Part shown: in pieces, positions 37,801 to 45,388 of the stretch | Layout of the letters: every line of letters begins with the position of its first letter | How positions within the stretch are numbered: position 1 is the stretch's first letter | Assembly: GCA_028824295.1 (NCBI GenBank) | Contig: JAPPED010000027.1 | Span: 1 to 64,000, forward strand | Direction of reading: 5' to 3' | DNA from: Rhodospirillales bacterium | GTDB lineage: Bacteria; Pseudomonadota; Alphaproteobacteria; TMED109 | DNA: 64,000 nt | Made by a program: the position numbers and the translations under genes | Notes under the pieces: model-generated | Database searches by the model: none | Told to the model about the DNA's origin: nothing | Seen by the model: the letters and a program-made list of their open reading frames with translations, nothing else

Positions 37801-38254
37801 CCAGCGACCGCGCTTCGTCCGCTGAGGCGGCCTCGGTGCTGGCTCCCGGCACGACGGGGATGCCGAGCGAATCGGCGAGGGCCCGCGCACGGATCTTGTC
37901 TCCAAACAACGCCAGCGCGGCCGGGGGCGGCCCGACAAAGGCCAGGCCTTCGCCGGCACAGGCGCGGGCGAAGGGCTCGTTTTCCGCCAGAAACCCGTAG
38001 CCCGGGTGGACGCAGTCGCAACCGGTTTCGCGGGCGATCTGCACGATCGCACCGGCATCCAGATACGCGCGCACCGGATCGGCCGCGTCGCTCCGGATCT
38101 CCCTGGCCTCCGACACCATGCGGGTGTGCAGCGACAGCGCGTCAGCCGGTGCGTAGATCCCGACGGTCTCGATTCCCAGCGTCGACGCCGCCTTGGCGAT
38201 GCGAATGGCAATCTCGCCACGGTTGCTCACGAGCACCCGCTTGAACTGACTCAT
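34817..38254 (-). CDS. Single-chain biotin-dependent acyl-CoA carboxylase (BC-BCCP-CT)
   Basis: This 1145-residue protein unites all three parts of a biotin carboxylase system. The biotin carboxylase domain (about 1-450) starts FKRVLVSNRGEIAIRIA and has LKAALGGGGRGMR, HLHERDCSVQLRNQKVVE and ECNPRLQVEHTVTE. The carrier domain (about 495-575) has VSAMKMESQVSAP, with biotinyl Lys541. The carboxyltransferase domain (about 610-1130) contains YGDDGSVAAFTPASHVGGWG and RSFGVAGNNYATPN. The reaction is ATP-dependent carboxylation of an acyl-CoA, such as acetyl-, propionyl- or a branched acyl-CoA. Most bacteria use two or three separate subunits. ATG 38254 is preferred over an upstream in-frame start at 38308. 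It lies upstream of rpmH on the same strand but 190 bp away, so it is probably a separate unit. Confidence 0.92.
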   Translation of the reverse strand: MSQFKRVLVSNRGEIAIRIAKAASTLGIETVGIYAPADALSLHTRMVSEAREIRSDAADPVRAYLDAGAIVQIARETGCDCVHPGYGFLAENEPFARACAGEGLAFVGPPPAALALFGDKIRARALADSLGIPVVPGASTEAASADEARSLAADLGYPVVLKAALGGGGRGMRAVQAPEHMAEAFERCRSEAAAAFGDGTLFLEKLVERPRHIEVQILADSHGSVVHLHERDCSVQLRNQKVVECAPAPGLDEAVRDRLFADAVTLARAAEFVNAGTVEFLVSPETGRHYFIECNPRLQVEHTVTEQITGVDLVEAQFEIAGGASLASLGLDGQAAVGPPRGHAVQARIVARGTGAINAYKEPAGPGVRVDACGYLGYAPPPQFDPLLAKVIGAAGRRSPGGDQAASFQSAVDRTRRALDEFHVGGVATNLAQLQAILAHPAVRAGDARTTLLEETPALLAPTSAASGGLLDLLRQQATLAGLSMADGRASGPIPAASPLGIEPGQQPVMCSMAGSVTELRAQEGAQVAAGEALLIVSAMKMESQVSAPCAGIVVAVQPLQPGDSVDSGEVVAVIRPSGDAAPVSSGGDDADTWGPQLREVDAMRDLALRRLAPGSEDPGVLRQRARGKLTCRERIDLLLDDGTFREIGSVAGFASYGDDGSVAAFTPASHVGGWGKIEGRSAVVCADDFTSRGGHADGAIAAKSHHLDKLALEMRVPSVRLLDGSSGGGSVAAMVPAQQRHGERSAKESSGAIQAGQPRVAGEGGSYLPAHLGSSMYTEQLATVPVVNMLLGSVVGIGAAKAVLGHFSVMARDTAQLFVAGPPVVRHAMGYDITKEDLGGWHIHCRNGSVDNLAETEEEAAALTRRFLSYLPPSVYEAPPVQAPDPGDPPDRREEELFTIVPRKRTATFDLRHAIGLLADKGSFFEIGPLWGTDQVTGFVRFNGYPMGVIGSDSQHANGGALTADGCSKLRRHLDLCDLFHLPVLNLVDNPGFAVGLEHEIKGAIRRGGEWMVAFAQVTVPVFTVIMRRSFGVAGNNYATPNVRPCVRVTWPAADVGGIPPEGGIEAAYKRQLAEAADPVAFRDELMARIESVRGPVGPLSKFQIEEMIDPRDTRWLVCEWLETVWRVLSHPDRLAPRPLQFRP

Positions 38255-38522
38255 TGCGAACTCGCTGCATCGGGCAGCGTCCTTGACCTCGACCGGGCGT
38301 GCCACCATGTCATTGCCAAGAAACGACGTACACGGTCAGTTCAGGCAGAATGGGTGCACGCGCGAAGGTTAACGTAGACGAGATCGTCCGCTCGCCAGGC
38401 TCGTTCCACAACAGCACTTCCCGGCGCCGGCCGAGAACGTGCGCGGTCGATCGAACCCGTCCCGTTTGATAGCCTGCGTGCCGCCTTCCGTTCATCGCCC
38501 TGATCCCACACGCCGCCCCCGC

Positions 38523-39383
38523 ATGCCGGTTCCTTCCGTTCTCCGTGCCGCCGCGGCGGCGCTGCTGGTGCTAAGCGCACTGCCGGTATCAGCCGGGTCC
38601 GCCCTTGCGGCGCCCAAGGCCGATGCCTGGCCCCGCTGGGAAGCGCACGTGGCCGGGTCTGAACGGGTCGTGAACCACGACCCGTGGGACGCGATCCTTG
38701 CCGAGGTCGTGCGCCTGGGTAACGACGGCGTTGCCCGCGTGGACTACCCGGCATTGACCGGGGACGCCCTGCGCAGCCGGCTGGACGGCTACATCGCCCA
38801 GCTCGCCAGCTTCCCGGTTTCCGAGCTGGACCGCGCCGAGCAGCAGGCATACTGGATCAATCTCTACAACGCCCTCACGCTGCAGGTCATGCGCGATCAC
38901 TACCCGGTCGACAGCATCCTGGATGTCGACATCTCGCCGGGCCTGTTTTCCAACGGGCCCTGGGGTGCCGAGCTGATCGTGGTCGAGGACGAAGTCGTGA
39001 CCCTGGACGACATCGAGCACCGGATCCTGCGGCCGCTGTGGGGGGACCCCCGAATTCACTATGCCGTCAACTGCGCGTCGATCGGCTGCCCGAATCTGCA
39101 GGGCCGAGCCTGGCGCGCCGCGACGCTCGACGCCGACCTCGAGGCCGCCGCCACGGCCTTCGTGAACCATGACAGGGGGTTCACCGTCGACGACGGCGAC
39201 CTCGTGGTGTCCAGCATCTACGACTGGTTCATCGCCGATTTCGGCGGCAACGAAGAGAGCGTGCTCCGGCACCTCGCCCAGTACGCCAGTCCGGACCGGG
39301 AGGCCATCCTGCAGTCCGCCAGGCGAATCAGCGACCATCGGTACAACTGGGCGCTGAACGACCTGGCCGGCGCCTCGCCGTGA
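38523..39383 (+). CDS. Exported DUF547 protein
   Basis: The 286-residue product has a signal peptide (about 1-31, with AAAAALLVLSALPVSAGSAL). It then shows the DUF547 core: QQAYWINLYNALTLQVMRDH, PWGAELIVVEDEVVTLDDIE, HRILRPLWGDPRIHYAVNCA and SIGCPNLQGRAW. DUF547 proteins are widespread and their function is not established. The start at 38523 (MPVPSVLRAAAA) gives a clean signal peptide. It is the first gene of a ten-ORF operon, and its stop overlaps the next start by 4 nt. In other genomes DUF547 often neighbours VTT-type membrane proteins, and that pairing is kept here. Confidence 0.88.
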   Translation: MPVPSVLRAAAAALLVLSALPVSAGSALAAPKADAWPRWEAHVAGSERVVNHDPWDAILAEVVRLGNDGVARVDYPALTGDALRSRLDGYIAQLASFPVSELDRAEQQAYWINLYNALTLQVMRDHYPVDSILDVDISPGLFSNGPWGAELIVVEDEVVTLDDIEHRILRPLWGDPRIHYAVNCASIGCPNLQGRAWRAATLDADLEAAATAFVNHDRGFTVDDGDLVVSSIYDWFIADFGGNEESVLRHLAQYASPDREAILQSARRISDHRYNWALNDLAGASP

Positions 39384-40120
39384 GCGGCGATCCAACCGTT
39401 CGCCGGGCGGGCATCAGGCGCTGGCTTCCGCTGGCGGCCATCGTCGCGCTCATCGTCGCGGCCTTCGCTTCCGGCGCCCATGAGTACGTGACGCTGACGG
39501 CACTGCGCGAGAACCGCGAGTGGCTCGAGGCACAGGTGGCGGCGAGTCTCGGGCTCGCCGCGGCGACGTTCATCGTCCTGTACGCGGCCGCCACGGCCGC
39601 CTCGCTGCCGACCGGCACGGTGCTGACGCTCACGGGCGGCTTCCTGTTCGGGCCGTGGATCGGTGCCCTCCTGACCGTGACCGGCGCCACGATCGGCGCG
39701 ATCGGGATCTTCCTGGCCGCCAGCACGGCGCTGGGCGGCGCCCTGAAGGCGCGGCTCGAGAAGTCGGGTGGCGCGCTGGCGGCGATGGAGAAAGGGTTTC
39801 GGGAAGATGCCCTGTTCTATCTCTTGTTCCTCCGACTGACCCCGATCTTCCCGTTCTTCGTCGTCAATCTGGCGCCCGCGTTTCTCGGCGTGCGCCTGCC
39901 GCTCTACGCCTGGACCACGTTTGTCGGCATCTTTCCCGGCACCCTGGTGTACACATTCATCGGGGCCGGACTTGGCAAGGCCCTGGAAGGGACGGCGGAG
40001 CCGTCGCTGGAAAACCTGGTGTCGACGGAAATTCTACTCGGGCTCGGCGGCCTCGGCGCCATGTCGCTGCTGGCCGTGGTCGTCCGTCGGGTCATGCGCC
40101 GGCGCTCCGGTGGGGCGTGA
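39380..40120 (+). CDS. TVP38/TMEM64 (VTT-domain) membrane protein
   Basis: The 246-residue product has about six hydrophobic segments and the VTT/DedA-like core. It includes SLPTGTVLTLTGGFLFGPWI, a re-entrant-type stretch, and FLRLTPIFPFFVVNLAPAFL followed by TFVGIFPGTLVYTFIGAGLG. Members of this superfamily are thought to scramble or transport lipids or keep membrane homeostasis. The start is GTG 39380 inside the DUF547 stop. The C-terminus ends in a basic Arg cluster. In the operon it precedes an ABC exporter, so a membrane or lipid task for the unit is plausible but unproven. Confidence 0.9.
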   Translation: MSGDPTVRRAGIRRWLPLAAIVALIVAAFASGAHEYVTLTALRENREWLEAQVAASLGLAAATFIVLYAAATAASLPTGTVLTLTGGFLFGPWIGALLTVTGATIGAIGIFLAASTALGGALKARLEKSGGALAAMEKGFREDALFYLLFLRLTPIFPFFVVNLAPAFLGVRLPLYAWTTFVGIFPGTLVYTFIGAGLGKALEGTAEPSLENLVSTEILLGLGGLGAMSLLAVVVRRVMRRRSGGA

Positions 40121-40884
40121 CGTCCGGGCCAGCGGCGGTCGAAGCCCGGAACCTCAGCAAGGAGTTTGACGGGCGCACGGTCGTTGACCGGATTTCGTTC
40201 GCCGTCCCGCGCGGCACCACCTTTGGCCTGCTCGGCGCCAACGGCGCCGGCAAGACCACGACGATCCTCATGCTCCTCGGGCTACTGCGTCCGGACCGCG
40301 GCGAAGCGCGGGTACTGGGCCACGACATGGAGCACGACCGCTTCCGGGCGCTCCAGCGCGCCAACTTCTCGTCGCCCTACGTCAGCCTGCCGCACCGGCT
40401 GACGGCCAGGCAGAACCTGACCGTGTACGGCCGGCTCTACGGCGTCGCCGACGTCCGCCGCCGCATCGAACACATCGCGCGGGAGCTCCGGATCGAGGAT
40501 CTGCTCGATCGCCCGGTCGGCCAGATGAGCGCCGGCCAGAAGACGCGGGTCGGGATCGGCAAGGTCCTGCTGAACAATCCGGAGGTGCTGTTCCTCGACG
40601 AGCCGACTGCCTCGCTCTCGCCCGAATCGGCAACCTGGCTCCGGTCATTTCTCGGCCGCTACCGTGACAGCACCAGGGCCACGATCGTCCTCGCCTCGCA
40701 CAACATGCCGGAAGTGGAGGCGATGTGCGACAGCGTCGCATTCCTCCAGCAGGGTCGTCTGCTGGAGCAGGGGGCGCCGCGCGAGCTGATTCGCCGACAC
40801 GGCAAACAGACCCTCGAGCAGGTCTTCCTCGAGGTCGCGGAAGCGGCCAGTGACCAGCAGCGCGGCTCGGGAGTTGACGCGTGA
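40117..40884 (+). CDS. ABC-2 type exporter, ATP-binding subunit
   Basis: This 255-residue ATPase has Walker A GANGAGKTTTILMLLG, signature MSAGQKTRVGIGKVLL, Walker B EVLFLDEPTASLSP and the H-loop ASHNMPEVEAM. MSAGQ is a variant of the usual LSGGQ. The start is GTG 40117, overlapping the VTT stop; it gives the N-terminus VEARNLSKEFDGRTVVDR in the right place. Together with the next gene it forms an ABC-2 exporter. Substrate is unknown. Confidence 0.92.
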   Translation: MTSGPAAVEARNLSKEFDGRTVVDRISFAVPRGTTFGLLGANGAGKTTTILMLLGLLRPDRGEARVLGHDMEHDRFRALQRANFSSPYVSLPHRLTARQNLTVYGRLYGVADVRRRIEHIARELRIEDLLDRPVGQMSAGQKTRVGIGKVLLNNPEVLFLDEPTASLSPESATWLRSFLGRYRDSTRATIVLASHNMPEVEAMCDSVAFLQQGRLLEQGAPRELIRRHGKQTLEQVFLEVAEAASDQQRGSGVDA

Positions 40885-41678
40885 AGGCCTCCCTCGGACG
40901 CATCGGCGCCATGATGACCCGGTACACCTACCTCTACCTGGTCTCGCCGATCCGCATTCTCGAGCTCGTCTACTGGCCGACGTTCAACATGCTGATCTGG
41001 GGGTTCATGCAGGAGTACCTGAACTCCGCAACGCATCCGGCGGTGTTCGCCGCCAGCTACCTGGTCGCGGCGGTCCTGCTATGGGACGTGCTGTTCCGCA
41101 GCCAGTTGGGCCTGACGCTGGGCTTCGTGGAGGAAATGTGGGCGCGCAATCTCGGCCACCTCGCGGTCAGCCCGCTGCGTCCCCTCGAGTTCGTCGGAGC
41201 CCTGATCGCCACCAGCCTGGTTCGAACGCTCGTCGGGGTCGGCGGCGCCGGGTTCCTGGCCACGCTGTTCTTCGGTTTCAATGCCCTCGAGCTCGGTGTT
41301 GGTCTGGCCCTGTTCTTTCTCAACCTGGTCATCATGGGGTGGGGCGTGGGACTGGTGGTCTGCGCCATCCTGCTCCGCTACGGCCTGGCGGCGGAAGCGC
41401 TCGCCTGGGGAGCACTGTTCGTGCTGCAGCCGCTGTGCGGGGTCTTCTATCCCGTGAGCATCCTGCCCGACTGGCTGGAGCCGATCGCGCGGGCCCTGCC
41501 GGCAACCCACGTCTTCGAAGGCATGCGGACCGTCGTCCAGGACGGCCGGCTGGACACCGGCCTCCTCGCGCAGGCATTCCTGCTCAACATCCCGTACGCT
41601 CTCGCCGGACTTGCTGCCTTCCTCGGGTCCTATGCTGTGGCCCGCCGCCGGGGCCTTCTCATGAGCACGGGTGAATGA
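40881..41678 (+). CDS. ABC-2 type exporter, permease subunit
   Basis: The 265-residue product has six predicted helices and the ABC-2 pattern, with a C-terminal motif QPLCGVFYPVSILPDWLEPI and ARALPATHVFEGMR. It is the membrane partner of the preceding ATPase. The start is GTG 40881, overlapping its stop, and its own stop overlaps the phosphatase gene. ABC-2 exporters move lipids, polysaccharides or drugs. Some, such as NosFY, support copper-enzyme maturation, and the copper chaperones downstream make that last possibility attractive. This is inference. Confidence 0.92.
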   Translation: MKASLGRIGAMMTRYTYLYLVSPIRILELVYWPTFNMLIWGFMQEYLNSATHPAVFAASYLVAAVLLWDVLFRSQLGLTLGFVEEMWARNLGHLAVSPLRPLEFVGALIATSLVRTLVGVGGAGFLATLFFGFNALELGVGLALFFLNLVIMGWGVGLVVCAILLRYGLAAEALAWGALFVLQPLCGVFYPVSILPDWLEPIARALPATHVFEGMRTVVQDGRLDTGLLAQAFLLNIPYALAGLAAFLGSYAVARRRGLLMSTGE

Positions 41679-42319
41679 CCGAGACCACGACCTTCTGGTG
41701 GGTGCGCCATGCTCCCGTAACCGGTTTCGACGGCCGCCGGTACGGGGCGCTCGACGTCGACTGCGACGTCTCCGACACCGCCGCGTTCCAGGCCCTCGCC
41801 GGCCTGCTCCCGGCTCGCGGCGTCCTCGTCACCAGTGCGCTGCGCAGAGCGAAGCGAACCGCCTCGGCGTTGGAGGACGCAGGCTTTCGGGCCGTCGAGC
41901 GGCTTGAGGATGCCGCTCTCGGGGAACAGAGCTTCGGCGACTGGCAGGGCCAGCCCACCGATGCCGTCGCCCGCGCGGCAGCGGCCGCCGGCGCCGCTCA
42001 CCACCACTGGATCGTGGATCCCGAGTTCACGCCGCCGGGCGGCGAGAGCTTCCGGGCGCTCGAAGCGCGCGTGATGCACGCGGTGCGCGGACTGCTCGCC
42101 CGCTACCGCGGCCAGTCCTTGGTGGTGGTATCCCACGGCGGCCCGATCCGCGCTGCCTGCATGCACGGCGAGGGCTGGAGCCTTGAGCGGGCGCTCGCCC
42201 TGACCATCCGCAATCTCTCGGTAACCCGGATCGACGGCCTACGAGAAGCAAATGACCGAGCAGTCTGGCAGGTCCGCTGGACCGGCCGGCTCGGGACGGA
42301 CCATGGCCAAGTCGCCTGA
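41675..42319 (+). CDS. Histidine phosphatase family protein
   Basis: The 214-residue product belongs to the branch-1 histidine phosphatases. It starts with the catalytic motif WVRHAPVTGFDGRRYGALD (RHA in place of RHG) and has the second His in SLVVVSHGGPIRAACM. The pattern SALRRAKRTASAL carries the conserved Arg. Its length and motifs resemble CobC-like alpha-ribazole phosphatases, yet no cobalamin genes are adjacent. It overlaps the permease gene by 4 nt and the SCO1 gene by 17 nt. The substrate is unknown. Confidence 0.88.
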   Translation: MTETTTFWWVRHAPVTGFDGRRYGALDVDCDVSDTAAFQALAGLLPARGVLVTSALRRAKRTASALEDAGFRAVERLEDAALGEQSFGDWQGQPTDAVARAAAAAGAAHHHWIVDPEFTPPGGESFRALEARVMHAVRGLLARYRGQSLVVVSHGGPIRAACMHGEGWSLERALALTIRNLSVTRIDGLREANDRAVWQVRWTGRLGTDHGQVA

Positions 42320-42947
42320 CACCCGACAGAGCCTGTCGATGCGGCGCCGCACCGCCGTGGCGGCCCTCGTCGGGACCCTGGGCGTGCTTGGAGCTGCCGC
42401 AGCCCTGCTGCTGGCCGATCGCGACCGACACGCGCCCGATCGAACGGCAACATCGGGAACTGCCGCCATCGGCGGGTCGTTTGCCCTGACTGCCGCCGAC
42501 GGGAGCACGGTGACCGACCGGGACTTTCTTGGCCGTCCATTCCTGATCTTCTTCGGCTTCGCCACGTGCCCCGACGTGTGTCCGACGACACTGGCCACGG
42601 TTGGAACGGCGCTCGAGGCGCTGGCGGAGGACGAACAGATCGACGCGCTGTTCGTGACCCTCGATCCCGAACGCGACACGCCGGAAACTGCTCAGCACTA
42701 TGCGGAAGCCTTTCATCCAGGCATCACCGGGCTCGGCGGCACGCAGGCACAGATCGACACCGCGACCAGCGCGTACCGCGTCTACGCGGCTCGGGTCCCG
42801 CTGGAGGACTCCGCACTGGGTTACACGATTGACCATTCAGCGTTCGTCTACCTGATGGGCGCCGACGGCACCTACCGCCAGCACTTCTCGCCGGTTTCCG
42901 CCGCGTCCGAGATCACGCAGGCCGTACGAGCGGAGCTGGAATCGTGA
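42303..42947 (+). CDS. SCO1/SenC copper-delivery protein
   Basis: The 214-residue product has an N-terminal membrane anchor (about residues 16-38) and a thioredoxin-like domain. The copper site is FFGFATCPDVCPTTLATVG, with the CxxxC pair, plus the distal His in TIDHSAFVYLMG. These are the SCO1 ligands used to metallate the CuA centre of cytochrome c oxidase. I chose ATG 42303 because it gives a short N-region before the anchor; ATG 42252 is possible and would overlap the phosphatase gene more. The domain faces the periplasm. It lies two ORFs upstream of a PCuAC chaperone, a common partner. Confidence 0.92.
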   Translation: MAKSPDTRQSLSMRRRTAVAALVGTLGVLGAAAALLLADRDRHAPDRTATSGTAAIGGSFALTAADGSTVTDRDFLGRPFLIFFGFATCPDVCPTTLATVGTALEALAEDEQIDALFVTLDPERDTPETAQHYAEAFHPGITGLGGTQAQIDTATSAYRVYAARVPLEDSALGYTIDHSAFVYLMGADGTYRQHFSPVSAASEITQAVRAELES

Positions 42948-43081
42948 TCGCCCCGGTCCGCGTGCTGCCCGACTGGCGCGCGGTCGCCGGCCCGCAGGTC
43001 CAGTGCCGCCCCGGAAGCGGATCGCATTCGGCCGCCGGGAAGCAAGCCGCATGGCTCACGCCGGACCCCGATCCGTCATGA
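42944..43081 (+). CDS. Candidate 45-residue overlapping ORF
   Basis: Between SCO1 and PCuAC a GTG at 42944 overlaps the SCO1 stop (GTGA). The frame then stays open for 45 codons and ends at TGA 43079-43081, overlapping the PCuAC ATG at 43078 (ATGA). This continues the 4-nt overlap pattern of the whole operon. The product begins MIAPVRVLPDWRAVAGPQVQ and ends WLTPDPDPS. It has one Cys, one His and no membrane segment, and I recognise no family. The gap it fills is the only non-coding stretch in the operon. Either it encodes a real small protein or it is a coupling leader. Confidence rests on overlap geometry only. Confidence 0.4.
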   Translation: MIAPVRVLPDWRAVAGPQVQCRPGSGSHSAAGKQAAWLTPDPDPS

Positions 43082-43650
43082 CCAGGCCTTCGTGGCGACA
43101 GCTGTTGCCGGTGGGACTGGCCATCGTCGCCGCGGCAGGGGCTGCCCGGGCGCAGAACGCCGCGCCGGACGGGCTGTCTCATCCCACCGTGTACGAAGCG
43201 CAGTCGTTCGGGATATACCTCCGGGACTTCTGGGTCCGCTTGCCCGTTGCCGGGGCCCGCACCACGGCAGCCTACTTCATCCTCGAAAACCGCTCGGATT
43301 CCGCCATCCGGCTTGCCGGCGTCGCGTCACCGGTGGCCGGGGCCACGGAACTCCACGAGGTCATCGCCGACGCCGACGGGGTGATGCGGATGCGCCCGCT
43401 CACCACCGGCATCCCCGTGCCGCCGGGTGGCACGGAAGAACTCAGGCCGGGCGGACGACATGTCATGCTGATCGGGCTCCGCGATGTCCTCACCCCCGAT
43501 TCGGTCGTGCCGTTATCGCTGCGGTTTGCCGACGGACTGACCGTCGACGTGAAGGCGGCGGTCCTGCCGCCCGAGGGTCGCGCCACGCCAGAGGAACGGG
43601 GCGGCACCCGCCAGCACCACGACGCAACCCACGAGGAGCACCAGGAATGA
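43078..43650 (+). CDS. Periplasmic copper chaperone PCu(A)C
   Basis: The 190-residue product has a signal peptide (about 1-25, ending AARAQNA) and the PCuAC copper-binding set: His in ATELHEVIADADGVMRMRPL, two Met in the same stretch, and the His-x-Met pair in PGGRHVMLIGLRD. The His-rich tail (HHDATHEEHQE) could bind additional metal. It delivers Cu(I) to SCO1 or directly to the CuA site of cytochrome oxidase in the periplasm. The start at 43078 (MTRPSWRQLLPVG) is supported by the signal peptide and by overlap with the small ORF. Its stop overlaps the next gene by 4 nt. Confidence 0.92.
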   Translation: MTRPSWRQLLPVGLAIVAAAGAARAQNAAPDGLSHPTVYEAQSFGIYLRDFWVRLPVAGARTTAAYFILENRSDSAIRLAGVASPVAGATELHEVIADADGVMRMRPLTTGIPVPPGGTEELRPGGRHVMLIGLRDVLTPDSVVPLSLRFADGLTVDVKAAVLPPEGRATPEERGGTRQHHDATHEEHQE

Positions 43651-44504
43651 AGGCTACTGCGTCCGCAAGGGACGATGCGCCCGACCACATCAAGCCGGCC
43701 GCCCCGTTGCCGCCGGCTGACCCGGAAACTGGACGCATCACGCGGGCGCGGGGCGGTCGGGTCTTCCTGATCGGAATCGACCGCCCCACCAAGCTGAACG
43801 GTTTTACGCCGGAAATGTGCCGGGAGCTCGCGCACGCCTACACGGAGTTCGAGAACGACTCCGAGGCACGCTGCGCGCTGTTGTTTTCGCACGGCCCGCA
43901 CCTGACCGCGGGTCTTGACCTGCCGCGCATGCAGAAGGTGATCCGTGAGCCGCGTGCGTTCTCGCCCGAAGGCTGCGTCGACCCGTTCGATTTTCTCGAT
44001 CCCCGCCGTACCAAGCCGGTGGTCACGGCGATGGAGGGATACACGTTCACGATCGGACTTGAACTCATGCTTGCCGGCGACATCGGCGTCGCCGCCGCCG
44101 ATTGCCGCTTCTCGCAACTCGAGGTCAAGCGGGGCATCATGGCCACGGGCGGTGCCACGCTCCGCATGGTCCAGCGAGCAGGCTGGGGCAACGCGATGCT
44201 GTTCCTGCTCACCGGCTGCGAGTTCGACGCCGAAACCGCGCTTCGGTGCGGCCTGGTACAGGAGGTCACGCCGCCGGGCCGGGCCTACGCGCGAGCGCGG
44301 ACGATCGCGGAAGCGATTGCGGATGCGGCACCGCTTGCAGTCGAGGCGACGCGCGCCAATGCCCGCAAGGCCCTGCATGAAGGTTGGGATCAGGCGATCG
44401 CGGATCTCCGGCCACAACAGCACACGCTTCTCCAATCCAGTGATGCCGCCGAAGGTGTCCGATCCTTCCAGGAAAAACGTCCAGCGAGGTTTACCGGCTC
44501 ATGA
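43647..44504 (+). CDS. Enoyl-CoA hydratase/isomerase family protein
   Basis: The 285-residue product has the crotonase fold. The pattern FLIGIDRPTKLNGFTPEMCR is at about 40, and the oxyanion region is TKPVVTAMEGYTFTIGLELM. In place of the usual Glu pair it has DIGVAAADCRFSQLEVKRGI. It may hydrate or isomerise an acyl-CoA. The N-terminal 30 residues (KATASARDDAPDHIKPAAPL) are an extension not seen in standard enzymes. The start is ATG 43647, overlapping the PCuAC stop. Its stop overlaps the SDR gene. The link between copper delivery and CoA chemistry may be only co-transcription. Confidence 0.87.
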   Translation: MKATASARDDAPDHIKPAAPLPPADPETGRITRARGGRVFLIGIDRPTKLNGFTPEMCRELAHAYTEFENDSEARCALLFSHGPHLTAGLDLPRMQKVIREPRAFSPEGCVDPFDFLDPRRTKPVVTAMEGYTFTIGLELMLAGDIGVAAADCRFSQLEVKRGIMATGGATLRMVQRAGWGNAMLFLLTGCEFDAETALRCGLVQEVTPPGRAYARARTIAEAIADAAPLAVEATRANARKALHEGWDQAIADLRPQQHTLLQSSDAAEGVRSFQEKRPARFTGS

Positions 44505-45277
44505 CCAGTTCTCTCTTCAATCTTGACGGCAAGGTCGCCGTCGTCACGGGATCCAGCCGGGGCATCGGCCGGGCCATCGCCGAGCGCCTCGCCGAAGCGG
44601 GTGCATCCGTGGTGGTGTCGTCACGCAAGCCCGAAGCCTGCGAACCGGTCGCGGCCGCCATTCGGGAGGCGGGCGGAACGGCGCACGTCCAGGTCTGCAA
44701 CATCTCGGACCGCAGCCAGTGCCAGGCACTGATTCAGTCCGCTCACGACACCTACGGCGGCCTCGACATCCTGGTCTGCAACGCCGCGTCGAATCCGTAC
44801 TACGGGCCGCTGCTGGATATCCCGGACGCGGCCTACGAAAAGATCATGGGGAACAACGTCCGCTCCAACCTTTGGCTGGCCCAGGCCGCGATGCCGGGAA
44901 TGGCCGAGTCCGGCGGCGGCTCCGTGATCGTGATCTCGTCGATCGCCGGATTGCAGGGGGTGAACAACCTCGGCGCCTACGCGATCTCCAAATCAGCGGA
45001 CCTCGGCCTGATCCGCAGCCTCGCCATGGAAGGCGGCCCGAACAACATTCGGGTCAACGCGCTGTGTCCGGGCATCATCAAGACCGACTTTGCCCGCGCG
45101 CTCTGGGAGAATCCCGACATCCTGCGGGACGTGGAATCGACGGCGCCGCTGGGCCGGATCGGGGTGCCCGACGAGGTTGCCGGGGTCGCGGTGATGCTGG
45201 CGGCACCGGCCGGCGCCTTCATCACGGGCCAGCACATTGCCATGGACGGCGGGGTCACGATGGCGGGACGCGGCTGA
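44501..45277 (+). CDS. Short-chain dehydrogenase/reductase (SDR)
   Basis: The 258-residue product is a classical SDR. The cofactor motif is VTGSSRGIGRAIAERLAEAG (about 16-35), the active site includes Ser in VIVISSIAG and Tyr/Lys in YAISKS, and the C-terminus ends GQHIAMDGGVTMAG. The text ALCPGIIKTDFARALWENPD is typical of the family. It would oxidise or reduce a hydroxy compound with NAD(P). It is the last gene of the overlapping operon; 111 bp later the DUF4143 gene converges from the other strand. Substrate is unknown. Confidence 0.92.
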   Translation: MTSSLFNLDGKVAVVTGSSRGIGRAIAERLAEAGASVVVSSRKPEACEPVAAAIREAGGTAHVQVCNISDRSQCQALIQSAHDTYGGLDILVCNAASNPYYGPLLDIPDAAYEKIMGNNVRSNLWLAQAAMPGMAESGGGSVIVISSIAGLQGVNNLGAYAISKSADLGLIRSLAMEGGPNNIRVNALCPGIIKTDFARALWENPDILRDVESTAPLGRIGVPDEVAGVAVMLAAPAGAFITGQHIAMDGGVTMAGRG

Positions 45278-45388
45278 GCGCCGGTCAGCTTCCTACCCTG
45301 GTCCGGCGCGCCGTTACCCGTCGCCAATCTGCATGCGCCGGTGGCGGGACGGCGGCCAGGAACGACGCACCGCGGAACACGATCCACC

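Noticed and set aside
34787-37825. Plus-strand frame of 1012 codons opposite the carboxylase
   Set aside because: This is an antisense shadow in GC-rich DNA. The minus strand has intact BC, BCCP and CT motifs with biotinyl lysine.
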